From Perilla frutescens (Eukaryota > Streptophyta > Magnoliopsida > Lamiales > Lamiaceae): a stretch of 64,000 bases of DNA. This document shows, piece after piece, positions 12,165 through 25,200 of this stretch; positions within the stretch are counted from its first letter, which is position 1, and the number at the start of each line of letters is the position of its first letter. The stretch is taken from the NCBI GenBank assembly GCA_026008535.1, contig BRKX01000018.1, positions 47,981,588 to 48,045,587 of the forward strand, given 5' to 3'. The notes beneath the pieces were generated by a model. That model was not told where the DNA came from. It saw nothing but the letters and a program-made list of their open reading frames with translations, and ran no database searches. A program made the position numbers and the translations under genes.

Positions 12165-13215
12165 CAATCTTCTTTATTATATATTCTTGATTGTTAATTA
12201 TCGGTTGTTATGTACGTTACATACATAGTAGTAACTTACAATCAAGGCAAGAGTAAGATTCGTCTAAATTAATATGGTAACAGTAACATTTGAATATTTA
12301 ATATATCTCATTCTCAGTCTGGTTCAATTATTCCTGGGAAAAACGACTAATTAATTAGTAATTATTTATTCAAGAAAAAAAAACATATAAACATTAAGAA
12401 TTTTCTGATTAATTTATATAAGATGCTAAACTTGTGGGTAGAGCAAGCATCTGATCCAGACAAAGATTATGTCTTACTTTTCTCTGCTCCTTACTTTTTT
12501 CTCAAAATCGTTAAAATTTTACCTTATATTTAAGATTGAAATCAAGAATTGCCCAACATTTCAAACTTGATTTTCCTGCAAAAATAGATCATCTCGTACA
12601 ATTCCATTTCAGATTACATCTGCAGGCAGCTCTTCTTCTAAGCAACCGTTTTAATAAATTAAGGTACGTAATATGTATCAGTAAAGTTGTTTAATTAATT
12701 TGCATAAAAAATATCAACATTTCATCGTTTTCATTTCTCTTAACTCTCCGTACTGTTAATTTGTTTATTTTAAATGTTATAACTTCAATTCCACTTTTAG
12801 TTTGATACATCGATCATCTGCATATGACCACACTGTCATGTTAATAATTAATTTTTATAGATAATTGACCACCAATTGCAAAATATATATTTCTGCTTTC
12901 TCCAATAATCTTGGTTCTAGATCTATATTTTGCTGTTTCTTCTAATAAAAATTACTTGATTTACACATGAATAATGATCATGAGACCACACGTCCACTTT
13001 TTTTTCTTGTTTTCAGACAAGAGTTATGTGATGTATTCTATATATTTGTCAAGATATTTATGTGATAACTGATAACTATTCATTATTTTGTTCTAATATA
13101 AACATTTAATTCCGTTATATTTCAATTTTAATTTACATCTATAATGAAGGCATAGCGTGTTGTGTACATCTTAATTAATTAGGTTTTCTCTAGTACTTGC
13201 AAAACAAAAATGATT
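12165..13215. repeat. About 1-kb dispersed duplication, copy 1 (partner at 62965-64000)
   Basis: Closely similar, collinear sequence also fills the last kilobase of the window. No long reading frame, and no transposon ends recognised. A block around 12615-12665 reading through CTGCAGGCAGCTCTTCTTC to a GGTACGT donor-like site is well conserved between copies and could be a non-coding exon; this is inference. Confidence 0.75.
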
Positions 13216-14160
13216 ACATCTACAACCCCACCCCAATAATTAAATACAATTAAAACATTATTAAAATCTCAATTTTACCCCTAAAGATTATGACTCAGTC
13301 TTCGTGACAAACCTCAATTCCACGTCGGGTTAAATTTAGGCAGAATACATTCTTAGGTCCCTATACTATTACATTTGATTTTTTTTTGTCCTTATTTAAC
13401 TATTCTAAAGTATAATTAGTTAACTTTTCCATTAGTTATATATATCACGTCACCGACTATGTCATGCATAAAGATTGAAATCAATAATTTATCTACTTTA
13501 CTAATTTTCTGCAAAAAATAAATTAGATTAATGAGAATCGCATGCGGAGAGCGGAAGGAAGAGCATATGAAATGCTAATAGTTCATCAGAATTCCATTTG
13601 ATAAAGGTACGTATATATGCGGATTATATATATATATATATATCAGTAAATTGTTATGAGATTTTACTATATATTTTAGCCCAAACATTAATGTTTGTTT
13701 ACTTGTCAATTAGTCTTCATAATTTATTGTTGTTAATACATTAAAACAGCAGAAGACCAAGACTCATAATTCTCTCTCTAAAAAACAAGCAACAACGAAG
13801 TCCTCATATCTAACATATATATCTCCAGAACAGAAACTTAAGCTCAAATTAAACACTCATTTTACAATTAATTTGAATTTTTGTGAAGAAGAGAATTCGA
13901 TATACACCAAAACAATATTCAACTTAATTAATAGGTATATATGTGTAAAATTAATTGGGTGTTTTGTCTATTATTTGCAAAGTAGAAGTTAATTACATCT
14001 ACAACCCCACCCTCTAATTAATTACAATTAAAATGTTATATAAATCTCAATTTTACTCCATCAAAAAAAAAATCTCAATTTTGCCCTTAAAGATTATAAC
14101 TCATTTTATTCTTCTTGACGATCCTCAATTCCACGAGGTTGAATTTCAATTCTCCTCTTA
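13180..14160. repeat. Local diverged direct duplication
   Basis: 13180-13330 and 13950-14150 share a run of matching blocks (the ACATCTACAACCCCACCC block, then AAATCTCAATTTTAC, then CCTCAATTCCACG). No coding capacity seen. Confidence 0.55.
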
Positions 14161-14173
14161 TGTCACGTCAAAG

Positions 14174-14273
14174 AACTGTGTAATTTTTGTAATAATTACG
14201 TAGATTAAGATTTGAAGGAATCTAACTGTGTAATTTTTGTAATAATTAGGTAGATTAAGATTTGAAGGAATCT
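14174..14273. repeat. Two 50-bp direct tandem repeats
   Basis: Adjacent units starting ACTGTGTAATTTTTGTAATA at a period of 50 bases, differing at one position that I can see (ACG versus AGG). Confidence 0.85.
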
Positions 14274-14576
14274 AACTGGTGTTAAAATTTGAAGTAAAAT
14301 ATCTTTTTTATTTTTAATAGGAATAATGTTTAAATAGATCCTTCAATTATTTTCTACGAGATCATGTTCCTTCATAAATAAATTTTCAGTTCAAATTGAT
14401 CCTATAACCGGCTGAAATTCGACACGTTTGGCTGGAAATTAAGGGAAAAAAGGTAGTTGCTTTCACTTGAAATTTTTTAACTTGTTCGAGCTCAATTTCA
14501 AGTCCAAATCTGGCAAATACATTTTTGGAATACTTGAAATGTAAGGAACATGATGGTATGATTTAATGTGAAAAAT

Positions 14577-15601
14577 GAGATAAGGTCCAATTTGGTCCTA
14601 CAACTATACCCAAAATCTTAGTTTAGTCCCGAAACAAAATTTCTTCGGACCAAATCGATCCCTCATCTTTTTAAAAAGTATCAAAATGATCCCTCTGTTA
14701 ATCCCTTAATGGACGGACATTAACTTCCGTTAAAAACAACCGTTAAATTGTACATTTTTGCATTATTTCACAAACTAACACACATGGATCAAACATCAAT
14801 TGTTTTGAAGAATTCCAATTGAACATCAACAAATTATAAAATGTCCTCCATGTCCTCAACGTCACCTCAATGTCCTCCAAACATTCATATCCCCCAACTC
14901 ACGGTTTCTATCAATGGCACCAAACTTAGTTACACCGTCTTTCATATAATAACCAATTGTAGCAGCCTCACCAGCTATGTCTCAAAATCAAAGCAACCCT
15001 TTCGTCATCAACATAATCCTCACTGTCTAAATCAATAACATCTGTATCACGAATACCCTCACTCTCAACTACCTTAGTTTCGCCTGATGGAACTGTCTTG
15101 CCATTAAATTCCCTCTCTGGGCACCACCCTGACTCTCTTCATCATCCAACCCCGCTTCCGAAACTCTAATGCTCGTAGTTCCATGAGACCGGTCCCCGAC
15201 AATCCTTAGTCCTTCAACGCATAACTCGTTAGGGTTTTGGTCTTCAAAGTAGGAGAGGTAACAGTGCGAGTCATGCTCCAACGGGGTGTGGAAGATTGCA
15301 TCTTCTTCCATCATATGCTGATGAATTGAGCTCGAACTTCCAGGCAATTTGTTGATGTTCAATGGGAATTCTTCAAAAAAAAATAATGTTTGATCCATGT
15401 TTGTGCTAGTGTGTGAAATAATGCAAAAATTTACAATTTAACGGTTGTTTTTAACGGAAGTTAACATCCATCCGTTATAAGAGACTAACAAAGGGATCAT
15501 TTTGATACATTTTAAAAAGTTGAGGGATCGATTTCGTCCGAAATTTTGTTTCGGGTCCAAAATTTCGAGTATAGTTGTAGGACTAAATTGGACCTTATCC
15601 C
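14577..15601. mobile_element. MULE-like non-autonomous element with long TIRs and 10-bp TSD
   Basis: Left end GAGATAAGGTCC, right end GGACCTTATCCC; the inverted arms extend about 200 bases (14577 to about 14800 against about 15390 to 15601). It is bounded by TGTGAAAAAT at 14567-14576 and 15602-15611. The flanking host sequence, without insertion, is found at about 58270-58420. Inside is an unrecognised antisense reading frame (15069-15398). Long TIRs plus a 10-bp duplication point to Mutator-like transposition. Confidence 0.85.
15069..15398 (-). CDS. Unrecognised 109-residue reading frame carried by the MULE-like element
   Basis: Starts MDQTLFFFEEFPLNINKLPG and runs to QFHQAKLR then stop. 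It is rich in acidic residues and lies entirely between the TIRs on the minus strand. I do not recognise a domain. It may be the N-terminal part of the element's own lost protein, or a captured host exon. It has no splice context that I can identify. Low confidence that it is expressed. Confidence 0.3.
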   Translation of the reverse strand: MDQTLFFFEEFPLNINKLPGSSSSIHQHMMEEDAIFHTPLEHDSHCYLSYFEDQNPNELCVEGLRIVGDRSHGTTSIRVSEAGLDDEESQGGAQRGNLMARQFHQAKLR

Positions 15602-16066
15602 TGTGAAAAATATTCGGTGAAATCAAAGATCCCAAATTTGGGGTTTTAAAAGATAAGAAACTTTTGTTGAAACTAGTAGAGGTAACGTGCGTTGCACACT
15701 TTTATTGATTTTTTTATCTGTTTAATAAAAAATAGATACTATTTCAAATACTTAATGTTGTGTTTTGATAATATTTTTTGGATATTTATTTGTTTAATTT
15801 TATCTTTTTTTGCATCTTTGAAACATGATATATATTTAGATGAATCAATATACGATTTATAAAGTTTAAAATTTCTACGCGTAAATGTCACAATTGTGAA
15901 ATTAATAAAGAATATGTGTTTAATAACTTTATTTTTTCGGTATAACATAATTAAATTAACTCAAATAATTTCGATATAGTAATTTTTTTTATTGACATCA
16001 AATTATGTTTTTTTCAATATTATGGCGAAACTCCATCACATATGATATTAAACTATCACTCAATCT

Positions 16067-16179
16067 GTTTCGGTGGGGATGACCTAGTAGTAGAATGAGA
16101 TTTCTTTGAGACTAAAGGTCACGGGTTCGAATCTTCTCAATATATATCACCACGTTGGGTGTGTGAGTAAAAAAAAAAA
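16067..16179 (+). mobile_element. tRNA-derived SINE with poly(A) tail and target-site duplication
   Basis: Has an A-box-like TGACCTAGTAGTAG, a B-box-like GGTCACGGGTTCGAATCTTC, and ends in an A-run. Flanked by AACTATCACTCAATCT (16051-16066) and AACTATCACTCAGTCT (16180-16195), a 16-bp duplication with one mismatch. About 110 bp long; family not identified. Confidence 0.75.
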
Positions 16180-16424
16180 AACTATCACTCAGTCTTATTC
16201 ATTAATAAATATACGATAACATGATCCATTAAATTGATGATATTATTTTAATCAGTACATATTGTCTTTATGTTTTGAAATATTAATAATAATTATTATT
16301 TTGTTGAATATTTTATTCGAAGATACATTCAATATTATGTTTCCTTTATTTTTGTAATAAATAAAATGACTACCTTGAACAAATAATTTTTTATTTTGGA
16401 ATAAAATAAATATTTATATATAAT

Positions 16425-16795
16425 GGTTTCTCATAAACCCGTAATATATTCCGTGTTGCATCCATATATAATGCTTATTAATAAACCGTTACAAAATAAA
16501 AAGGGCATACTTAACGGTAACTAACCGTTATTAAATAAAGCACGCACATACATAATGGTTTTACAAATCACCGTTATCTATAGTCTCTGTACGACACGCA
16601 TATAGGTAACGGTACTATAAATACCGTTATGTATACCACACAAATACAAAACGGTTTAATTGTAACCGTTACATATATGAGTGTTCACACGCACATATGT
16701 TTTTTTAAAAACCGTTACATATACACAGTTCGTAACGGTTTTTGGTTAAAACCGTTATGTATTTAGTGTTATGTATTTGCATTTTTTTAGTAGTG
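16425..16795 (-). mobile_element. CACTA-type transposon terminus with AACGGTT subterminal repeats
   Basis: On the minus strand the element starts CACTACTAAAAAAATGC at 16795, a typical CACTA/Spm end. The next 350 bases hold many AACGGT/ACCGTTA motifs in both orientations, as in CACTA subterminal regions. I did not find the opposite terminus nearby, so this may be a truncated copy. Confidence 0.65.
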
Positions 16796-18039
16796 ATAAT
16801 ATATATTTGTAGAAAATAAAATTTTATCATTTATCATTATAGAAAACATATACTCCACGAAAAAAAAATAGTGGATACACGACCTCAAAGTTAAGTCAAG
16901 TAAATTAAGTTTAAGTTTCATGTTTAGTAAATTAATTTTCTATTTTTTATTCACTGTGTTTAACATTTTAATTTAAATATTTTTATCTTGCGACTCGCGC
17001 AACACTCTCCTTACGCTAATGCATGGGCTTCTGCACCACGCTTGATAATTAATTTTTTTCGAAATAAGTGAATTCTAAAATTAAAGTGAATTAATTTTAT
17101 TTTTTATCCGCCAACTGGCACAGTGCACTTGCCCGATGCTAACACGTAGGGTCATGCATTGCATTCAATAATTAATTTTTTGAATTAAATATAAATTATA
17201 ATCGAGATTAATGAATCATATATAATTAGGATTAATAAGCCTTAATTAGAATGAATAACACTCTTTTAAACTTAGTAGCAGGCTGGTACTTTTCAGGTTA
17301 TGAGTGATACTTTTCAGTGTAATGAATAATACATTTCTAGGGGCTTTTTTTAGGTCGGGGTGGGTCGATTTGAGGCGGGTTGATGTGGTCTGTCTGAATT
17401 AAGCTCATTTACATCTGGCCCATATAAGTGTTTGTCATTGGAATATAGTTAATTTAAACCTTATCCTTTTAAATATAAGTAAAAACCAAATTTTTATATT
17501 TCAATTTTTTTCTTTTGTGAAAATGAAAATATTATCAAAATAAATAAATAGTAAATGCTAGAAAAAAGTAAAAATAATTATGTATTATGTGTAATATAAT
17601 ATATTGGAATGAAAAATTTAAATATTAATTTTTTAATATAATTTAAAATTAAGGAACGTCGACAACCATTGCTAACATCTATTAAAACACACACTAACAT
17701 ACATTTTTCTCACATACTTAGATCTTTTCACACAAATTTTACACACACACCGTATTGCGGACTCAACACATTGTTTCATATTTTTTTAAAAATGGACATA
17801 TCATTAGCTCTCTCATCTCTACCTCTTCCTCGCTCATCTCCGAAGCTCTCATCTCTTGTTGTTGAGCTTATGGTTTTCTGATCTAGAGAGAGATCTTCAA
17901 CCAACTTAAAAAAATTTCCTTTCAAGATTTCCACTCTCTCTCTTGATCGAACTTTCAATTCCCAATCCACAACTTCCTGCAAGCATATCCACAAGATAAT
18001 GTATAATAAGAAAACATAGTTTAAATATATATGTTAGAA
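16796..18039. other. AT-rich intergenic stretch
   Basis: No gene recognised. Short reading frames around 17669-17994 overlap on opposite strands and show no domain. Confidence 0.5.
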
Positions 18040-18930
18040 AAAAGGGTTAAGGCCTAAATAAGCCCCTGAACTTATTTGGGGGACCAATTAGGCCCTCCAA
18101 CTTTTTTTGGTCTCAATTGAGCTCCTGAACTTTTAATTTGGACTCAATCAAGCCCCTCGTATAAACGGCGTCAATTGATCCGTTAAACCCGACCCGATTT
18201 AGCTCAAACCCAATTACCTGTCTTCTCTACCTGCTCCCTCACCCATGTCGATAATTCAAACGACGGGTCTCACCCTCCCCTCAATCCCGGCACCGGTGAA
18301 GGCTCCCCGCAGTGCGGCCGACCTCTGGCGACCTCTAATTCACCAATTTCTGCCCTCCCCGACCTTCAAAGCCGCTGCCTCATACCTCCTTTATCTCTCC
18401 CACCGCCGGCAATATCTGATACTCGTCGGTCGTCTTTGGGGCTCTCTCCATCGACCCCTTCACGATTAGAAGCCTTCCCACACTCTCCCCATGATTCTAC
18501 CATTAATCCCCAACACCCATCTCTTCCCGTCACTATTCCGGTTCCAAAAACTCAAAAATTTGCTGAATACTGAAAAGGAGAGCCCCAAAGACGACCGCCA
18601 TCGTCTTTGGAGCCGCCATTGTCGATATTAGTATCATTCAAAATTACTATCATTCATAATACTGAAAAGTATCATTTCAAAAGCCAAAAATATCATTTGT
18701 ATCAATAAAAAGTATTGGCTAGAGAAAAAAAAAGAAAAAAACTGTTAAGGTTAGTATCAATCAAAACACTAAAAAGTATCATTCAAAATTAAAAAAAAAA
18801 ATATCAGTTGTATCCATAAAAAGTATCACCCGTTTTCACAATTTTTTTGGTCAACACTTTGACCGAATCAACGCGTGTTGACCCGGTCAACATGTTGACC
18901 GTCTGATGTACAACTTATGTACAAGAGTCT
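18040..18930. mobile_element. Probable transposon fragment with a captured GC-richer segment
   Basis: Starts with a GGCCTAAATAAGCCCCTGAA type sequence common at plant transposon ends. It then has an island (18180-18610) distinctly richer in C and G than its neighbours, followed by repeated AGTATCATT motifs. The end near 18895-18930 (GTCTGATG, then GTACAAGAGTCTTTGCGTA) resembles 37130-37180. No complete element or TSD delimited; the coding content is not recognised. Confidence 0.35.
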
Positions 18931-19340
18931 TTGCGTATTTACATATATGCATGTTTATTGATACCTCCTGGGTCCAATGAGCCAAAAAAAAAAAAAACTC
19001 AGCCATAAATTATAACATCTAGCATATTTGTAATAGCACTTAAGTTTATTATTTTTATTTATCAAGTACTTTATCATACCACATTTTTTCTTTACTCCAT
19101 TTTAATTTCTTGAATTCTTGTTTAGCTAAATATAAGAAATATTAAGGGATTTTTCATGTAAGCCAATATTAGATTCTCGATGCATATGACATACACTACT
19201 GGCATAGATGGACCTACACTAGGCCAAGGGGGGTCACTGGGCCCCCTTGAAATTTTAAATTTTTTTACTATTAATATAGTAATAATATATAATTTTAGTG
19301 AGTATTTTATAAAAATAGATGAAAATATTAAAGTTTTGAA

Positions 19341-19410
19341 AGTTTGGCCCAATGGTAGAGATAGTTATTTTTATAATTGAGGTCATGGGTTCAAATCCCC
19401 ACAAAAGCAT
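19341..19410 (+). mobile_element. tRNA-like (SINE-type) fragment
   Basis: GGCCCAATGGTAGAG resembles an A box and GAGGTCATGGGTTCAAATCC a B box, with wrong spacing and no acceptor stem for a real tRNA. A T-rich stretch follows. Best read as a SINE remnant. Confidence 0.4.
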
Positions 19411-19827
19411 ATTTATTTTACTTTTTTTTTCTAAGGTGACTTTACTTTTTTCTCTTGGGTGGATTTATTTTTTACTTTTTCTTTAAAATTTAGAATTATG
19501 TCAATTTGTGCAGTTTTATTTTCACTATTAATAATCGTTGTATTTTTATTTATTTGAAACAAGTTGTTGTATATTTATTTATATATTTTTCTACAAAAGT
19601 TTTGTATTTTATCATTAAAATAACAATTGTCTTTTGTCATATGTATCAAGAAGCAAATATCGTGGCTCATACCCCAACTTGCTCAGTTTGGAGCGGGGTG
19701 TGAGTCTCTCTGGACTTGGAATAAGAATTTTCCTCACTGGTTGAGGTTGTTAGTTGATTAATAATCATCTTTATCCAAAATCTAATATGTAGATTTTTCA
19801 GTCCACTATATATATATATATATATAT

Positions 19828-20033
19828 AGGGGTTGGTTATAATGGGTACTAGGTATTCTTGTGAGAACTATAAACCATGCTTATTTAATATGATTTTATA
19901 GCTTATCTTGTTATATTTTAGTGCTAGTGTCAGTAGCACTAAAATACAATAAAATAAGTTATAAAATTACACTAAATAAGCATGGTTTATAGTTCTCACG
20001 CGAATACCTAATGCTCATTTGAACCTATTCCTG
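19828..20033. mobile_element. MITE-like hairpin element inserted in a (TA)n microsatellite (second member)
   Basis: Starts AGGGGTTGGTTATAATGGGT and ends GAACCTATTCCTG between TATATA runs. The arms are complementary over about 85 bases (for example ACTATAAACCATGCTTATTTA against its complement). Ends and target resemble 5709-5962. Confidence 0.7.
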
Positions 20034-22216
20034 TATATATATATTATGTATATATTTATATACTTATCAGTTTGTTTTATTTTTAGAATTTATAATTATG
20101 TATATATATAACATTTTTTTATAGTATTATTAAATGCCCCCCTGAATAAAATTCCTGATTCCATGACTGACTACTGGTATACAAATTGTAGCCATGTAAT
20201 AATCATAATAGATTTAAAGGTAAATCATATTTATTAAATGTAATAATCGTCAACAAAACCAGATGATACTCAAATAAATTATTTTTGATAATTTAAACTA
20301 AAAAAAATGATATCAAATAGAGAAATTAATTCATGGTCCAACTTTTTGTGTACTATATAATTTTTGTATGGATAGAACATAAGAATTATGGTCTGAGAAA
20401 ATTTCATGATTTCATAATCGTCTTAAATTCTTACATCACATTCTTGTTGAAACCGAAAAGATTTCAAGAATAATTCATGTATTAATTATGTATTCTCTCA
20501 TCGCATTTTTTAACCCAATTCAATCATCTTAATTAATCCTTTTTAGTCACATAATTGACCCTCAATGATCCCCTCTTTCGTTAATTATTTTTTTCTTTAA
20601 TTTAATATTAAACACACGCATATGTAGATACAGATTAATTAATTGGAGCCTTTTTTCCAATCTTGGATGATTGAATCAAGAACTGTTTGAAGAATTTTGG
20701 CTTCGGTTTTTCTACCATACACTTTAATTAAGTAGAAGAGAATGATATATATAATTTTGTAAGATTTAAGACTCTTTTATTATAGGAATTTTGATAGTTT
20801 GATACAAATTAACGTTACAAATTGAGTTTAACATTATATTTATTCATAAACTTGTTGAAAAATAAATGTATTTGCTCTAAAATTAATCCACGAAAAATAA
20901 AATCAAACACCCTAATTTTTAGTATTTTAGTTTAATATATTTTATATGGAGAATTAATTATATAATATATTATATATTGTGCGATTATATTTTTTAATCC
21001 TTTTTGCTTTGTTTTTGTTTCCTCTCGTTGATATATTATGGATAAGTAATTGATCGACCTGGATAAAGAATTATAATAGTACAATGCTATTGAATAAATA
21101 CTATATATATTTTTTAAACCAAATGAATATAATATAGCATATGTCAAGATTAATTATATTAAAAATTTCCATACAACATAAATTGCAACACGAAAAAAAA
21201 AATTATACATATAAAAGTACAAACATATTGTAAAATAACTTAACAGATGAATTGTGATAAAAACCACAACACGAAAAAACCGAAAACAAACATACGAATT
21301 GGAGACGAATTGTATTATTTGATAGTTTGTTGGTTTATTTCTATATGTGAATTGTGTGTATATTTGACAATTTTATGGAATAATGATGAAAGAACATTAG
21401 CATGCTAATCATAAATTAGTCACATACAAATAATTATAAAATATTAAATAATATAAGTTGATTACATTACTACTCTTGGATAAGTTTTAAAATAATATTA
21501 TAATAAGTAAACTCAAAATTATAAAATAATTAGAATACAAATAATAATAAAATATTAAATAATATTAGATGATTACATAATTGCCCTTAAATAAAATTTA
21601 AAATAAGGATATAATAGGTAAACCAAAAATTATAAGATAACACACTTTTTATATTATATAAGTATAGATATAGATATAGATTAATAAAAAAGAAGAGAAA
21701 ATGTCATATATTTAAACGAGCTAGAAACATAAATAAAGAAAATTAGTCCGCCACATACTCTTGCTCAGAATAATCAAAATAGTACGTAGTATACAAGATT
21801 GAAATCAATATATAATTCGTAAGGCAATAACCTTTACAAAGTGCTAATTACTAAAAGAATGAGAATTTCATTTCTTGTATTATTATATTATATGGATCTT
21901 CACTTTAATATATTTCTCATATTCCATTGTATGATACTCATTGTTTGTTTTGGAATACATTCCACACCACCTCCGACTTCAATTTTAGTGAAGAACATTT
22001 TGTTTCTATGTACTGTATATAAAAATCAAAGATTTCATAAAGAAGTTAAATTTTATTATGTTATGATGATATATTGTTAGAAATGAAATAGTTAAGTAGT
22101 AGCTTTGAATTCACTAAATCGCATGTTAGAGTTCTGAGTCGTATTTCCCACAAAGCCTATTATTAACCCTTCGTGATTGATGTTAGGATCGACCAGCATT
22201 AACTAGGGAGAGAGAA
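20034..22216. other. AT-rich intergenic region upstream of CNL-B
   Basis: No gene recognised. A diverged direct repeat lies at about 21415-21660. The promoter of CNL-B should lie at the 3' end of this stretch; the leader just before the ATG reads ACTAGGGAGAGAGAA. I could not assign a convincing TATA box. Confidence 0.4.
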
Positions 22217-25200
22217 ATGGCAGAAATTGCTGCAGGTTTTGTTGGACCAGCTATAGAAGTTGTGAAATGGATTGGTGCACCAATCATGCGTCAATTTAAT
22301 TATCTCTGTTGCTTCACTTCCAACATCTCTACTCTCAAACTCGAAGCCGAAAAACTAGATGATATAGAAGGAGACCTGCAGCGGAAAGTTGATAGAGCAA
22401 GAGATAATGTAGAAATTGTTGCCCGTGAGGTTGAGGATTGGTTAACGGAGTCTAACGATATCAAAGGCCTAAAGAATACAATTTTGGATGAAGTTCCAAA
22501 TGTAGAAAGTGGTTGTTTGAAGCTTGGAGCTCGTTTTTCTCTTAGCAAAAGAGCTAAGAAAACAATTGATCGTATAATAGAGCTTCGAGGCCAGTGCAAG
22601 TTTGATGCTGTATCCCAACCACGACCTCCAGCTGCAGCCGAAGCAGTTCCGTTAGGAATGACGACATATGAATTCATGTCAAGAAAACAAATTGAAGAAG
22701 ACATCATGACAAGTTTGAGAGATGGAGATGTTAATATGATGGGGATAAGTGGGATGGGAGGTCTAGGAAAGACTACCATGGCCAAAATAATCAAGAACAG
22801 AGCATTGAAAGAGCATTTATTTGATGAGGTTGTGATGGCAGTAGTCAGCCAACAAGCAGACAAGTCAAAAATTCAGCTTGAGATTGGCGGATCATTGGGT
22901 TTGGATCTCAAAGATGAAACTGCGGAAGCTAGTAGAGTACAAAAATTACATGCAAGACTAACTGAAGGCAAAAAAAGAATTCTCCTAGTTTTAGATGATG
23001 TTTGGCAAAGACTCGTGTTTGAGGATTTAGGAATACCTCGTGGTTACAAAGGTTGCACAATTCTACTAACATCCCGAAATAGTGATGTTTTGCGTGCAAT
23101 GGATGTTCAAAAGGATTTTGGAATGAAAGTCTTGTCTGAAGAAGATGCATGGCTTCTCTTCAGAGGGAGAGCTGGCACATGTGTGGATGATACTGGATTG
23201 AATTCTATCGCAAAAGAAGTCGTAGAAGAGTGTAGAGGATTGCCGATCGCCCTTGCAACTGTTGGTGCGGCACTAAAAGATGAGAATGATAAGCGTATTT
23301 GGAAAGATGCGGTAATGGAATTGAGGAAAGCTAGTCCAAATAATATCTCAGATTTTATTAAAGAAGTTTATAATCCCCTAAAAGTAAGTTACAATAAGTT
23401 GGAGTCTAGCGAAGCCAAATCCGTATTCTTGCTCTGTTGCTTGTTCCGTGAAGATTCTGATATTCATGTAGAGTGCTTGATTCATTTCTGCATGGGGTTG
23501 GGCATATTTGAAGGAGGCAGAAATTTGGAACAAGCAAGGAATAGGATGAGTGCATTGATTAGAAGGCTCAAAAGTCGGTCTTTGTTGTTAGATAGTGAGT
23601 GTGGAGATCATTGTGTTCGAATGCATGATGTGGTTCGTGATGTTTGCATATTCATTGCTAAAGAGAAAGGATATATTGGTGGCAATGATTGTACTTGGAT
23701 TTCTTCTTTTCAGACGACGGTCGGAGAAAGAACTAAGCTTCCCACAAACTTACGTCTTCTCTTATTGAGTGGTAGTTATTCAGAACTGGAGGGAGAAATC
23801 AACAAATTCAACAATTCCTTTGTTGAAGGGATCAGAGATCTCCATGTGTTGCTCATTCATAATCACTCATTGACATCACTGCCGCACACTGTAGGGTCAT
23901 TAACAAATCTTAGAACTTTGGCCTTATATTCGTGTGAGGAACTCGAGACAATATCTGTTGTTGGGGAATTGGTACATCTTGAGATTCTCATTTGTCACCA
24001 CTGTGATTCGATTAAAGAGTTACCACCAGAGATAAAGCAATTAAACCGCCTGAAATTGTTAGATCTTTCGTGGTGTAGAAATCTGGAAAGAATAGGTGGA
24101 GGAATCATATCAAGTCTAGTTGGGTAGGAAGAGTTGAAGATTTTGTATAGCTTCAACAAATGGGATAGCAACGAAAGAGAGAATGGGAATGCAACGGTGA
24201 GAGAGCTGGAGGCCTTGACCAATTTGAGGTGCTTGGAGATTCAGATAGATGATCCTGCCTTAGCTGCCCAAAACATGCGTCTTTCATCAAAGTTGGACAG
24301 ATTTCATATCAGAATTGGAGATTATATATTCTTACCTGATTCGTTTAACAGAACAATGATTCTAAAGTGGGAGGGAGAAACTTGTGTAGGAGAATGGATT
24401 GAGAAGCAGCTTATAAGAGATGCCGAATGTCTAAAGTTAACTGGAAATGGTATAGGAGAATGGATGGACTACTTGGCAAAAAGTGAAAACATAAGGCACT
24501 TGGACTTGCGTAGCTGTGAGACAATGAAGAATATTGGGAGAACATCAACGGATGATGCTACTGTGTTCCCTCACATGGAGTATCTGAAGCTTTCCTATCT
24601 TTCCCAATTAGAAGAGATATTGGATGGTCCAATTCCGTCCAATTCTTTCCACCATCTCAAGAAATTGGAGCTTCAAGACTTGCCGGCACTGAAGCAATTG
24701 TGGAAGAGCAGTAGTAGTCCAGTTTTCCACAACCTTTCTTCCATGCATATCGTCAATTGTCCCTGCCTACGCAATCTAGGCCAGTTGTCATCAATTGCAG
24801 AAAATAATTGTCTTTCACAGCTCCAATTTCTAACAGTTGAGGATTGTGAGATGATGGAACAAGTGTTTTTGTGGAACAAAGAAGACGGACGGAGAATAAC
24901 AAAAATAATGTTCCCAAAACTGAAGGAGGTCGAGTTAGATACTCTGCCAAATCTGGTAACTTTGTGTCAAGGAATTGGAAGCATAAAATTCCCTCTACTG
25001 ACGGAAATGGATATTCAAAGATGCCCAAAAATGAAAAGTATAGTTTCAAGTGAAGAGAACAACTGTGGTGGTGAAAGACCTCTTCTATTTCCGAAGTTGG
25101 AAGAGCTTGTGTTGAGGGATTTATGCAAATTGGAGAGCTTTTGCGAATGGAATTGCGATGTGAACTGCCGGATAATGAAAATTGATGGGTGCTCTAATTA

